A stretch of 64,000 bases of DNA from Streptomyces sp. 135 (GCF_020026305.1 NZ_CP075691.1:6324001-6388000), one strand, 5' to 3'. Positions 49,397-58,889 are shown, numbered from the stretch's first letter. Numbers and translations are program-made. The notes: generated from the sequence alone by a model not told the origin.

Positions 49397-51586
49397 TCAG
49401 CCCTGCACAGCCAGGACCAGCGGCAACACCCCCTTGGCGCCGGTGCGACGGAGCATGCGCGCGGCCACCGCGAGCGTCCAGCCGCTGTCGGTCATGTCAT
49501 CGACCAAGAACACTGGCCCCTCGGCTTCCTGGAGCGCGGCGGCGAGCGCGGGCGGCACCGTCAGCGCGCCGTCCAGGGCGCGCAGGCGCTGCGCGCTGTT
49601 GCTCCTGGGGACCCGCCCCGCATCGGCCCCCGCGGTGTACTCGATGGAGCCGAGGAGGGGGAGTCGGCCCACTTCGGCGATCCGGGCGCCCAGCGACTGG
49701 ATCAGCTGAGGCCGGGTGTGCGAGGTCATGGTCACCACGCCTACCGGTCGCGGCTGCGCGTCGCCCGCGCCCGAGGCCCAGCCGCCGGGGCCCTTAGCCC
49801 AGTCCGCCAGTACATCCACCACGGCCTTCGCCACGTCGTCCGGAACCGGCCCGTCCGGGGCCTGCGGGGTGAGCATGGGACGCAGGCGGTTGCCCCACCC
49901 GATGTCGGAGAGCCGGCCCAATGCCCGCCCGGGAGCGGCCTGTTCGCCTGCCGGAATGCGTCCCTTGAGGTCCACGCCAACTGCGGCCAGGCCGGTGGGC
50001 CACATCTTGCGGGGCTCGACGTCCACGCCCGCCCGTCCGAGCTCGCCCCGTGCCGAGTCCAGCGTGGCGGAGGAGACCTCACCCCCGAATCGCGCACCTG
50101 CGCAGTTGTCGCAACGCCCACAGGGGGCCGCTTCCTCGTCGTCCAGTTGGCGTCGCAGGAACTCCATGCGGCAACCGGACGACGACGCGTACTCGCGCAT
50201 CGCCTGCTGCTCGGCCTGCCGCTGCTTGGCGACCCAGGCATAGCGCTCGGTGTCGTACGCCCACGGCTGGCCGGTGGAGATCCAGCCGCCCTTCACGCGG
50301 CGGACAGCACCGTCCACGTCGAGGACCTTGAGCATCGTCTCGAGCCGTGAGCGGCGCAGCTCGACCAGGGGCTCAAGAGCAGGCAGCGAAAGCGGTCTGC
50401 CGGCTTCGGCCAGGACGTCGAGCGTGCGGCGCACCTGCTCCTCTGGTGGGAAGGCGAGCGAAGCGAAGTAATTCCAGATCGCCTCGTCCTCCTTGCCCGG
50501 CAGAAGCAACACCTCCGCGTGGTCGACACCGCGGCCCGCGCGCCCCACCTGCTGGTAGTAGGCGATCGGCGAGGAGGGGGAGCCGAGGTGGACCACGAAC
50601 CCCAGGTCGGGCTTGTCGAAGCCCATGCCGAGCGCGGAGGTGGCGACCAGAGCCTTCACGCGGTTGGCGAGAAGGTCTTCCTCGGCCTGCTGGCGGTCGG
50701 CGTTCTCGGTCTTCCCCGTGTACGAGGCGACCGTGTGCCCGCACTGTCGCAGATAGGCGGTCACCTCTTCGGCGGCGGCGACCGTGAGGGTGTAGATGAT
50801 CCCGGACCCCGGCAGGTCGTTGAGGTGGTCGGCCAGCCAGGCCAGCCGATGCGCGGCATTCGGCAACTGGAGTACGTTCAGGCTCAGGCTCTCCCGGTCG
50901 AGAGGCCCGCGCAGCACGAGCGCGTCCGAGCCGCCCCCGGTGCCCAGCTGCTCGGCGACATCCGCCGTCACGCGCGCGTTGGCGGTCGCCGTGGTGGCCA
51001 GGACCGGCACGTCGGGCGGAAGGTCCGCGAGCATGGTTCGCAGCCTGCGGTAGTCGGGCCGGAAGTCATGACCCCAGTCGGAGATGCAGTGCGCCTCGTC
51101 GACGACGAGCAGCCCGGTGGCCGCGGCAAGCTTGGGCAGGACCTGGTCGCGGAAGTCCGGGTTGTTGAGGCGTTCGGGACTCACCAGCAGCACGTCGACG
51201 TCTCCCGCGGCGACCTCGGCCTGTACGGACTCCCACTCCTCCGTGTTGGAGGAGTTGATCGTGCGCGCGCGGATGCCGGCTCGAGCGGCGGACTCGACCT
51301 GATTGCGCATGAGGGCGAGCAGCGGCGAGACGATCACGGTCGGACCGCTGCCGCGCTCGCGCAGCAGGGCCGTCGCGACGAAGTACACCGCGGACTTGCC
51401 CCAGCCCGTGCGCTGCACGACCAGCGCCCGGCGTTTGTCGGCGACCAGCGCCTCGATCGCGCGCCACTGATCCTCGCGCAGCCGGGCGCCGCCCGACGGG
51501 GGCGCCTCGCCGTAGGTGGGGGCGGGGCCGCCGACGAGGCGGGCGAGTACGGCGTCGGCCGCCGTGCGCAGGTCTTGGTTGGTCAT
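49397..51586 (-). CDS. RecQ-family DNA helicase fused to a ComF-like phosphoribosyltransferase domain
   Basis: This 729-residue protein has a RecQ helicase core: motif I RTGWGKSA, motif II VVDEAHCISDWGHDFRPDY in part, and motif VI QQVGRAGRG. The RecQ zinc-binding cysteines are in CRMEFLRRQLDDE...PCGRCDNC. No HRDC domain is seen. The C-terminal portion (about 555-729) instead resembles a type I phosphoribosyltransferase, with the PRPP-loop motif VFLVDDMTDSGWTLAVAARML and an upstream SHTRPQLIQSLGARIAEVG segment like ComFC. I chose the ATG at 51586. It is divergent from the DUF4192 gene. Confidence 0.88.
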   Translation of the reverse strand: MTNQDLRTAADAVLARLVGGPAPTYGEAPPSGGARLREDQWRAIEALVADKRRALVVQRTGWGKSAVYFVATALLRERGSGPTVIVSPLLALMRNQVESAARAGIRARTINSSNTEEWESVQAEVAAGDVDVLLVSPERLNNPDFRDQVLPKLAAATGLLVVDEAHCISDWGHDFRPDYRRLRTMLADLPPDVPVLATTATANARVTADVAEQLGTGGGSDALVLRGPLDRESLSLNVLQLPNAAHRLAWLADHLNDLPGSGIIYTLTVAAAEEVTAYLRQCGHTVASYTGKTENADRQQAEEDLLANRVKALVATSALGMGFDKPDLGFVVHLGSPSSPIAYYQQVGRAGRGVDHAEVLLLPGKEDEAIWNYFASLAFPPEEQVRRTLDVLAEAGRPLSLPALEPLVELRRSRLETMLKVLDVDGAVRRVKGGWISTGQPWAYDTERYAWVAKQRQAEQQAMREYASSSGCRMEFLRRQLDDEEAAPCGRCDNCAGARFGGEVSSATLDSARGELGRAGVDVEPRKMWPTGLAAVGVDLKGRIPAGEQAAPGRALGRLSDIGWGNRLRPMLTPQAPDGPVPDDVAKAVVDVLADWAKGPGGWASGAGDAQPRPVGVVTMTSHTRPQLIQSLGARIAEVGRLPLLGSIEYTAGADAGRVPRSNSAQRLRALDGALTVPPALAAALQEAEGPVFLVDDMTDSGWTLAVAARMLRRTGAKGVLPLVLAVQG

Positions 51587-51719
51587 GCCCCCATGCAACC
51601 CGATGGGTCGGACATTAGGCGAACGGGTCCGTCAGCCTGTGGACAAAGCTTGGCGTGTCCCTGATCGGGGTTATCCACAGGGGCAACCGGAATCTTGTGA
51701 TCCGCGGGAGAGTCGGCGC

Positions 51720-53432
51720 ATGACGAATCACAGCGAAGCAACCGGTCCGATCGACCCGAACGGCATCGACGCGGACGGCATCGGAACGAATGGTGTCGAC
51801 CCGAACCGCGCGGCCCGTCTCGGCGGCTCGGTCGAACCCACCGACGCGGTCCGCCCCAGCGGCCCTGTCGGCCACGTGGACTCCGTGGCCCCCGTCGGTC
51901 CCATGCGCCCCGCTAGCCCCGACGAGACCGTCCGCCCCGGCAGCCTCACCGATATCGGCGAGGGGACGGCCCCGCCGAACCCGTTCGATGAGCCGCTGGT
52001 CACCCTGCGCACACCGGCCGAACTGGCCGATTCCCTGCCCTACCTACTCGGTTTCAAGCCCGAGGAAAGCATCGTGCTCATCGCTCTGCATGGTGATCGC
52101 GGGCAGTTCGGCGGGCGCGTGCGCCTGGGAATCCCGGAGCGCGCGGAGGACTGGCCGAACGTCGCGGAGCAACTGGCCCAGTGCCTGGTGGGCGGCTGCG
52201 AGCGGAGGGGAGCTCGCCCCGACGGCGTCATCGCCTTCCTCTGCCGGGAGCCCGACGCAGCAGGGTCCGGCCAACCTGTCGTGGAGCAGTTGCGGCCGCT
52301 GGCGCAGGTGTTGCGTACGGCGTGCGGTGCCCTCGACGTCCCGGTCTTCGAAGTCGTGTGTATTTCGGGGGACCGTTTCTGGACCTACTGCTGCCCGGAG
52401 ACCCGCTGCTGCCCACCGGAAGGCATGCCTCTGCTCAGGCCGGGCACCTCGGTCCTCGCCGCCGCGGCGACCTACGTGGGAGTCCAGGCGGCCGCCACGC
52501 AGAGTGAGATCAGGGGGCGCCTGACTCCCTGGGAATCCGCTGCGGCGATCGAACAGGAGCGAGCCTTGGACGCCGCAGGCCTTGCGCTCATCCCCAGGAT
52601 GCTGAGCGAGAAAGCGCGCATCACCGCTGTCGAGACGCTCGATCTGGCGCACCGAGTCATGGCGCGGCTGGCCGACGCCCCGCCCGTTTCCGGCGCGCTT
52701 GAGGCCGACAGCAGGGACGACGAACTGATCGCACACGACGAGGCGGCCGCCTTGATCCTCGGCCTCCAGGTCCGGGATACACGGGACCGCGCGGCCGAGT
52801 GGATGGAAGGCGCGGAGGCGCATCTGGCCCTGCGTCTGTGGAGGGCACTGTCCCGCCGTTGCGTCGGCGCGTACGCGGAGCACGCCGCGGCGCCGCTGGC
52901 CCTTGCCGGCTGGGTCGCCTGGTCCCTCGGTGACCTGGCGGAAGGCCAGGAAGCCCTGGACATGGCTCTGTGCGCCGACCCGGAGTACATGTTTGCTCTG
53001 CTCCTGAACCGAGCCTGCAACGAAGACATGGATCCGGAGCCGATCCGTCGCTGTCTTCGCAGGAGGCGCGACGACCGCGCCGACCATGACGACCGCGACG
53101 ACCATGACGACCGCGCCGACCATGACGACCACGACGGCCCTGACGGGGAGGCGGCCCCCAAATCGCCGGACGGCATGGCCGAAATGCCGCAGGCTGAAGG
53201 GCTGTTGGAGGCCGGGGCCTCGACCACGCGGGAAAGCGCCCCTCGACGACGCCGGCGGCGGCTGCCTCGCTCGCCCGGAAGCGGTGGCCCCAGTACCTCC
53301 GACGCCCCGCGCACCTCAGGAGGACCAGGCAGCCCCCGCGCCAAAGGTGGCCCCAGCGGCTCCGGCGGTCCGGGTACGGGCCCGCAGAACCGGCGGCGCA
53401 CGCTCAGGCGCGGCATGAGGAACGGCCGATGA
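51720..53432 (+). CDS. DUF4192 domain protein with an Asp/His-rich repeat tail
   Basis: This 570-residue protein has a variable N-terminus, a DUF4192 domain (about residues 90-450, starting LRTPAELADSLPYLLGFKPEESIVLIALHG in part, with LALAGWVAWSLGDLAEGQEALDMAL near the end) and a charged tail. The tail contains a tandem Asp/Arg/Ala/His repeat encoded by 18-base units at 53073-53144, then a basic Arg/Gly/Ser-rich end. It starts ATG at 51720 with GGGAGAG upstream. The function of DUF4192 is unknown; it is common in actinomycetes. Confidence 0.88.
   Translation: MTNHSEATGPIDPNGIDADGIGTNGVDPNRAARLGGSVEPTDAVRPSGPVGHVDSVAPVGPMRPASPDETVRPGSLTDIGEGTAPPNPFDEPLVTLRTPAELADSLPYLLGFKPEESIVLIALHGDRGQFGGRVRLGIPERAEDWPNVAEQLAQCLVGGCERRGARPDGVIAFLCREPDAAGSGQPVVEQLRPLAQVLRTACGALDVPVFEVVCISGDRFWTYCCPETRCCPPEGMPLLRPGTSVLAAAATYVGVQAAATQSEIRGRLTPWESAAAIEQERALDAAGLALIPRMLSEKARITAVETLDLAHRVMARLADAPPVSGALEADSRDDELIAHDEAAALILGLQVRDTRDRAAEWMEGAEAHLALRLWRALSRRCVGAYAEHAAAPLALAGWVAWSLGDLAEGQEALDMALCADPEYMFALLLNRACNEDMDPEPIRRCLRRRRDDRADHDDRDDHDDRADHDDHDGPDGEAAPKSPDGMAEMPQAEGLLEAGASTTRESAPRRRRRRLPRSPGSGGPSTSDAPRTSGGPGSPRAKGGPSGSGGPGTGPQNRRRTLRRGMRNGR
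53073..53144 (+). repeat. 18-base tandem repeat encoding Asp/His-rich units
   Basis: Four units of GACCGCGCCGACCATGAC type (53073, 53091, 53109, 53127; the fourth diverged). They encode D-R-A-D-H-D, an acidic and histidine-rich pattern that could bind metal ions. Confidence 0.85.
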
Positions 53433-53648
53433 GCGCGCCGGTCCGTTGCTGGGCCAGATGGGCGGCGCGGTTGCGCTCAGGGCTGGCGTCCATACGAAGT
53501 TGGCTCCATGTGGTCGGCTTCCCGCCGTGGAGGCGTGACTTGCGGCAGGGCGGGCCCGTTCACCTGAGTGGCGGTACCCGCGACCGGGTCGCGTGGCTGT
53601 ACCGCCTCCGCCCTTCCGTAGCGCAGACAACGCCGAAGAAGCCGCCCC

Positions 53649-55748
53649 ATGTCCCTTTCCGCTCCGTCTCCCGCACCCGACAGAGAGGGGTCCCACCGGG
53701 CCGCGCCGGCCCCCGCGTTCCGGCCCCTCGCACCGCAGCCGTCCGGGGCACCGGCTCAGGCACAGTCGACGAGGGCGACGTCCGCGACCGCGCCCCGATG
53801 TGCGCAGCTCCCGCCCGCGCACGCGACCTTGATCTGCGTCGCTCTGCCCGCCTTCGCGATCTCGACGGACCAGGGGCAGTTGACCGGCCGCGGACTGGAG
53901 GGGTTCTACCGCGCGGGACGACGGCTCCTGTCCCGCTGTCAGGTACGCGTGGCAGGGCACGAGCCGGTCGCGGTGCAGGCCCGGATGCTCTCGGCGGACA
54001 GCGCCCGCTTCGTGGCGACACTGCGCCTGTCGACCGGTACCGGTCCCGACCCGGAACTCGTCGTCGAGCGGATCCGGCACGCCGACGGTACGGAACGGAT
54101 CACGCTGCACAGCTCGGCCGCGCGCCCCCTGCGGCTGCCCCTTGAGATCTCGCTCGGCACGGACCTCGCGGAGTTGGGTATCGTCGCGTCCGGCAGAGCC
54201 GGGCCCGAGGTTCCCGCCAGCGTGCACGACTCCGGGATGCGGTGGTCCTCCGCAGGGGCGCATTGCCTGGTCACGGCCAGCCCGGCGCCCGCGGACGCTC
54301 TGGCCTCCGCAGGATTGTTGCGCTGGGAGGTGGACCTGCCGCCAGGTGCCTCTCGCAGCATTGAGCTGCGGGTGAGACCTGATGGAGCGGGGCCGATCCG
54401 TGCGGCAGGACACGGCGCGATGCGTTCCGTCGCCACGGCGGAGGCGGTCGGCGACGACCCCGGAGTCCAGCCACTGCTGGCCCGTTCCGTCGAGGATCTA
54501 CAGGCGCTACTGCTGAGGGACCCCGAGCACACCACCGACGTCTACCTGGCCGCAGGTGCGCCCTGGCGCTGCGGACTGGCACCTGCCGAGGCGCTGGCCG
54601 CCGCCCGCATGGCACTGCCGCTCGGTACCCGGCTCGCCGCCGGGACGATGCGCAGCCTCGCCCGGAGTCAGCTCGCGGGGGCAGGTCCCCGGTCGGGCAT
54701 GATCCCGGGGCCATTGAGGGACGCGGGGCCGCACCTGCCACCGGGCTGCGCCGGCACCGAGGCGACGCTGCTCTTCCCGGCGCTCCTCGCCGAGGCGCGA
54801 CGGTGGGGGCTTCCCGGGCCGGAGGTGGAGGAACTGCTGCCCACGGCGGAGAGGTGCCTGCGGTGGCTGCGTACCGCGATCGGTGACGGCGTGTTCCTGC
54901 CCGACGCGCATCCGAGTGGGCTGGCGCGCTGTGAGACCCAGGCACATGCGCACCGGGCCGCGCTGCTCGGCTCGGACCTGCTCGAGGCGTACGGCATAGA
55001 GGGCTCCGCGGGCCTGCGGCAATGGGCCCAGCGGCTGCGCTCGGCGTTCCGGGAGGAGTTCTGGGTGGCGGACCGGGCAGGTGGCCGGCCGGCTTCGGCC
55101 CGCCTGCCCGACGGTCGCCTTCTGCCGTACCTCACCGGGGGCGCGGCCCACCTCTTGGACACCGGCCTGCTGGGGTCGGGGGAGCTTGCCCCGGGCCTGC
55201 TCGACAAGATCCAGACCGAACAACTCGCCCGGCTGCTGGGCGGGCCCGTCATGGACTCCGGCTGGGGGCTGCGCAGCCTCGGGTCCAATGAGGCCGCGTA
55301 CAACCCCTTCGGGCACCGGGGCGGGGCGGTCCGCGTGCAGGAGACGGCGGTCGCCGTCACGGGCCTCGCGGCGGCGGGATACGACAAGGAGGCGAGCTCA
55401 CTGTTGCGAGGCATGTTGTCCGCGGCCTCGTGCTTCGACCATCGGCTGCCGGAGATGTACGCCGGGGAGCAGCGCACGGAGGGAGGGGCCCCGCTGCCGC
55501 ACCCGGCTGCCTGCCGCCCGGCCGCGATCGCTGCTGCGGCCGGGGTGCATGTCCTGACGGCGCTCGCCGGGATCCGTCCCGACGCGCCCGCGGGGACTGT
55601 GACGTTGAGTCCGGTCCGCAGTGCCCCGTTGGGGGAGCTCGGGCTGACCGCGCTGAGCGTCGCGGGCGCACCGTTCTCCGTACGGGTGAGCCGGCTGGGC
55701 CTCGCCATGGTCGAGGAGGCGGCCGAGGGGCTTCAGTTGGGAGTGTGA
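53649..55748 (+). CDS. Glycogen debranching N-terminal domain protein (amylo-alpha-1,6-glucosidase-like)
   Basis: This 699-residue protein resembles the bacterial glycogen-debranching N-terminal domain family: a beta-rich N-terminal part (about residues 60-260, with VVERIRHADGTERITLHSS) followed by an (alpha/alpha)6-like half (about 290-690) with YLAAGAPWRCGLAPAEALAAARMALPLG in part, GTEATLLFPALLAEARRWGLPG and ETAVAVTGLAAAGYDKEA. Members usually have ATLFGRDSL at the catalytic centre; here APWRCGLAP stands in that place, so activity is uncertain. No good ribosome site precedes ATG 53649. Confidence 0.82.
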   Translation: MSLSAPSPAPDREGSHRAAPAPAFRPLAPQPSGAPAQAQSTRATSATAPRCAQLPPAHATLICVALPAFAISTDQGQLTGRGLEGFYRAGRRLLSRCQVRVAGHEPVAVQARMLSADSARFVATLRLSTGTGPDPELVVERIRHADGTERITLHSSAARPLRLPLEISLGTDLAELGIVASGRAGPEVPASVHDSGMRWSSAGAHCLVTASPAPADALASAGLLRWEVDLPPGASRSIELRVRPDGAGPIRAAGHGAMRSVATAEAVGDDPGVQPLLARSVEDLQALLLRDPEHTTDVYLAAGAPWRCGLAPAEALAAARMALPLGTRLAAGTMRSLARSQLAGAGPRSGMIPGPLRDAGPHLPPGCAGTEATLLFPALLAEARRWGLPGPEVEELLPTAERCLRWLRTAIGDGVFLPDAHPSGLARCETQAHAHRAALLGSDLLEAYGIEGSAGLRQWAQRLRSAFREEFWVADRAGGRPASARLPDGRLLPYLTGGAAHLLDTGLLGSGELAPGLLDKIQTEQLARLLGGPVMDSGWGLRSLGSNEAAYNPFGHRGGAVRVQETAVAVTGLAAAGYDKEASSLLRGMLSAASCFDHRLPEMYAGEQRTEGGAPLPHPAACRPAAIAAAAGVHVLTALAGIRPDAPAGTVTLSPVRSAPLGELGLTALSVAGAPFSVRVSRLGLAMVEEAAEGLQLGV

Positions 55749-55887
55749 CCCTGAGGAGCGGACGGGAGGGCCACAGGCCAGGAAATCCGTAGCGCGGAGG
55801 GCGAGGCGGAGGAAAGGCACGAAGGGCCGGCAGTCATACAAGGGCGGGGAAGAACCACGCCGGAAGGGTGAACGAAGCAGGTGTTTA

Positions 55888-55909
55888 TCGTCAGGAAGAC
55901 GACTATGAT
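55888..55909 (+). promoter_or_regulatory. Operator-like dyad and -10 before the Nudix/NrtR gene
   Basis: The inverted repeat TCGTC-AGGAA-GACGA (55888-55902) directly precedes TATGAT (55904-55909), a good -10 that ends 6 bases before the ATG at 55916. This fits a leaderless mRNA with an operator between -35 and -10. Confidence 0.5.
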
Positions 55910-55915
55910 CACCGC

Positions 55916-56677
55916 ATGCCCCCCTACGACCCGTCGGCCTTCCCGCCCTTCGCCGTCACTGTCGACCTGGTCGTGCTGACCGTGCGCCGCCACGCGCTCT
56001 GCGCGCTGGCCGTGCGGCGCGGTGAACAGCCGTTCCAGGGGCGTTGGGCGCTCCCCGGAGGATTCGTACGTCCGGACGAGGACCTCTCGGCCGCGGCGGC
56101 GCGCGAACTCGTCGAGGAGACGGGCCTGTGTGCCCACGAGCCCGACGCTCCGGCGCAGGACAACGGAGCACATCTCGAACAGCTCGCCACGTACGGCGAC
56201 CCCAAGCGCGATCCCCGGATGCGAGTGGTCAGCGTCGCCCACCTCGCGCTCGCGCCGGACCTGCCCGCGCCCCGGGCGGGCGGCGATGCGCACAGTGCGC
56301 GTTGGGCGCCGGTGGAGGCCCTGCTCAATCAGGCGAGCTTCGGCCGTGACGGCGAACCGTCCGCGCCGCTTGCCTTCGATCACGCACAGATCCTGGCTGA
56401 CGGCGTGGAGCGCGCCCGTTCCAAAATCGAGTACTCGTCACTGGCCACGGCCTTCTGCCCGCCGGAGTTCACGGTCGGTGAGCTGAGACGGGTGTACGAG
56501 GCGGTCTGGGGCGTCGTCCTCGACCCCCGCAACTTCCATCGCAAGGTGACCGGCACCCCAGGCTTCCTCGTCCCCACGGGCGGCACCACGACCCGGCAGG
56601 GAGGCCGCCCCGCCCAGCTCTTCCGTGCGGGAGGCGCGACGCTCCTCAACCCGCCGATGCTGCGCCCGGAGGTCTGA
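55916..56677 (+). CDS. Nudix domain protein with a C-terminal winged helix (NrtR-like)
   Basis: A 253-residue protein with an N-terminal Nudix fold and a C-terminal domain of NrtR type. The Nudix box is intact, starting GGFVRPDED and ending ARELVEETGL, so hydrolase activity is possible, unlike many NrtR regulators whose box is degenerate. The C-terminal segment KIEYSSLATAFCPPEFTVGELRRVYEAVWG and RNFHRKVTG resembles the NrtR winged helix. I chose the ATG at 55916, which appears leaderless. NrtR proteins sense ADP-ribose and control NAD genes; no NAD gene is nearby. Confidence 0.85.
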   Translation: MPPYDPSAFPPFAVTVDLVVLTVRRHALCALAVRRGEQPFQGRWALPGGFVRPDEDLSAAAARELVEETGLCAHEPDAPAQDNGAHLEQLATYGDPKRDPRMRVVSVAHLALAPDLPAPRAGGDAHSARWAPVEALLNQASFGRDGEPSAPLAFDHAQILADGVERARSKIEYSSLATAFCPPEFTVGELRRVYEAVWGVVLDPRNFHRKVTGTPGFLVPTGGTTTRQGGRPAQLFRAGGATLLNPPMLRPEV

Positions 56678-56938
56678 CCCTCCACCGCACGCCTCGGGGC
56701 CGGAGCGTGCCGCCGTACTCGCGTTGTCCGTCGGTACCTCGCCCGTCGGCTCTTCGTCTCCGACGCTCCAGCCGTCCTGCGTTCTGGCGGTCTTCCGGGG
56801 ACACCAGCAGCCCGACTCCTGCCCGAAATGCCAGAAATATCGCGTTATCTTGCTTTAGTACCCACGGGGTTCGTCCGTCCCCGATCCGGCGGACGGGCCT
56901 CGGCCGCCGAGCGGTCGCCCCGTCCTGCGAGAGAAGCG

Positions 56939-58819
56939 ATGATCCAGGCCATCGGACTGACCAGCAATCCCCGCGAGGAGCTCCCGCCCGCCGTCGACGA
57001 CGTGTCCTTCGAGGCGCGCGCCGGCCGTGTCACGGCGTTGCTCGGCGCCGAGGGCGCTGGGAAGACCACGGCACTGCGGCTGATGCTCGAACTCCAACAG
57101 GGCCGCGGCATCACGTACTTCAGGGGCCGCCCCCTGCACCGCATCCCCCATCCGTCGCGTGAGGTGGGCGTGCTCCTGGGCGACGTCCCGGGGCACCCGT
57201 CGCGCACCGTCCGTGGTCACCTGCGCATGCTGTGCGCGGCAGTCGGAGTGCCCGTCCAGCGCGCCGAGGACGTACTCGAGGTCGTAGGCCTCGTGAGCCT
57301 CCGGGATCAGCGCCTCGGCACCCTTTCGCGTGGCATGGACCGGCGTCTGGGGCTCGGCTGCGCGCTGCTCGCAGACCCGCACACGCTCGTCCTGGACGGG
57401 CCGACCGAGGGACTCTCGGCCCGCGAGGGCGCCTGGCTGCACGGAATCCTGCGCGCCCACGCGAGCCAGGGCGGAACGGTCCTGTTCGCCACGGGTGACC
57501 CCAAGGAGGCCGCTCGGACCGCTGACCGCGTCGTCACACTGGAGGCGGGGCGGCTCGTCGCGGACCAGGAAGCCCCCGACTTCGCTCGGACCAGACTCCG
57601 CCCCCGGGTCGCCGTGCTGAGCCCTTACGCGGCTCGCCTCGGCGCGCTCCTCACCAAAGAGGCACGTGCGAGCCGGCGGTCCGTCGAGGCGGTCGCCGAG
57701 GGCGGCAACAGGCTCACCGTCTACGGCAGTAACTGCGCGGAGGTGGGGGAGACCGCGTACCGGCACGGAATCCTCGTCCATCAACTCGCCGACGAGGTGG
57801 GCGACGCGGGGCCTGTCGGTCCAGCGGGCCGCTGGGAGCCGTCGGAGGTGTGGACGACCCCTGCGGCCGCCTCCGGGGCCGGCGAAACCGGCCAAGGTGA
57901 GGCCGAGACCGAAGAAGAGGCGCCCCTGAGCGAGACGCAACGCCTCCCCACCGTCCCTCTGGCGCCCTCCTCCACTGCTCTACCTGCCCCTTCCGCCCCC
58001 CAGAGCGACTCCGCCTCCTGCCTGCCACCGCCCATCACTGTCCACCCCAGCCCCAGCCCTCTTCGCCCCGTGCGCTACGAGCTGCGCCGTCTGACGGGCG
58101 TGGGGACCGGCTATCTCACCCTCGCGGCGGTCCTCGCCACCTCCGTACTGATCTGCGTCCTCCTGGCGCGGGCCGGGCACACGCCGCAAGCGCGCCTGCT
58201 CGCCGCCTGGCCTCAGGATCTGCCCCTGCCGCCGGCGGCTCTCGGCGCGGGGTTGCTCGGTGCCCTCGCGTTCGGGGACGAGTTCCGCCACCCCGCCCTC
58301 GCCGTGGACCGGGGCACAGTCCCGCGCCGCTTGGGGCTGCTCCTCGCCAAACTGCTCGTCGCCGCCGCCACGGCGCTGCTGTCGGGCGGGCTCACCGTCG
58401 GGGCCGACGCCGTGGTGCTTCATCTCGTATACGGAGAAGAGCTCAGCGGAGTTCCCGCTGACTGGCTTTCCTTGAGCGTGAGTTGGGCAGCCCTGGTCTC
58501 GGGGTGCGCTTGGGCCGGAGTGTTGGCCGCCGGCGTCTTCCGTTCCACCACCGCGGGCCTGGCCGCCGTGCTAGGGGTGCCGATCGTCGTCGTACCTCTC
58601 GTACAAAAGGCCGTTGAGGGCCCTGCTGTGCGGTCGGCGGCCGGGCTTTCGGGGCGGCTGCGGGAGCTCGCGCTGATGCAGTGGCCGTTCGGAGTCGAGC
58701 GTTATGTGGCGGGAGGAATGCGCATGATCATTCAACCTGTGGGCGGGGCGCTGGCGTTGTCGCTCACCGCTCTGCTCTGCGCGTATGTGCTCACGGCGAT
58801 GCGAAGCAGAGTCCGTTGA
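56939..58819 (+). CDS. ABC transporter with ATPase and membrane domain in one chain, degenerate ATPase motifs
   Basis: This 626-residue protein has an ABC ATPase domain (about residues 1-230), a linker of about 110 residues rich in Pro/Ala/Ser/Glu, and a C-terminal membrane domain with about six spans (for example YLTLAAVLATSVLICVLL and LGLLLAKLLVAAATALLSGGL). Walker A GAEGAGKTT is intact. The signature is LSRGM instead of LSGGQ and Walker B ends LVLDGPTEG, with Gly where the catalytic Glu should be, so hydrolysis may be weak. The ATPase-then-permease order differs from usual exporters. The ATG at 56939 follows GAGAGAAG. Confidence 0.85.
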   Translation: MIQAIGLTSNPREELPPAVDDVSFEARAGRVTALLGAEGAGKTTALRLMLELQQGRGITYFRGRPLHRIPHPSREVGVLLGDVPGHPSRTVRGHLRMLCAAVGVPVQRAEDVLEVVGLVSLRDQRLGTLSRGMDRRLGLGCALLADPHTLVLDGPTEGLSAREGAWLHGILRAHASQGGTVLFATGDPKEAARTADRVVTLEAGRLVADQEAPDFARTRLRPRVAVLSPYAARLGALLTKEARASRRSVEAVAEGGNRLTVYGSNCAEVGETAYRHGILVHQLADEVGDAGPVGPAGRWEPSEVWTTPAAASGAGETGQGEAETEEEAPLSETQRLPTVPLAPSSTALPAPSAPQSDSASCLPPPITVHPSPSPLRPVRYELRRLTGVGTGYLTLAAVLATSVLICVLLARAGHTPQARLLAAWPQDLPLPPAALGAGLLGALAFGDEFRHPALAVDRGTVPRRLGLLLAKLLVAAATALLSGGLTVGADAVVLHLVYGEELSGVPADWLSLSVSWAALVSGCAWAGVLAAGVFRSTTAGLAAVLGVPIVVVPLVQKAVEGPAVRSAAGLSGRLRELALMQWPFGVERYVAGGMRMIIQPVGGALALSLTALLCAYVLTAMRSRVR

Positions 58820-58881
58820 CGATCATCCGTCGCCTTCCGTTCCGGGCCTGTGCGCAACTCCCCGGGCGACGCTCACTTCTT

Positions 58882-58889
58882 TCCGATAA
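58882..58889 (+). promoter_or_regulatory. Possible sigma-WhiG -10 element before whiH
   Basis: TCCGATAA resembles the WhiG -10 (GCCGATAA), 93 bases before the whiH start. S. coelicolor whiH is WhiG-dependent. I could not identify a TAAA-type -35 at the proper distance. Confidence 0.35.
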
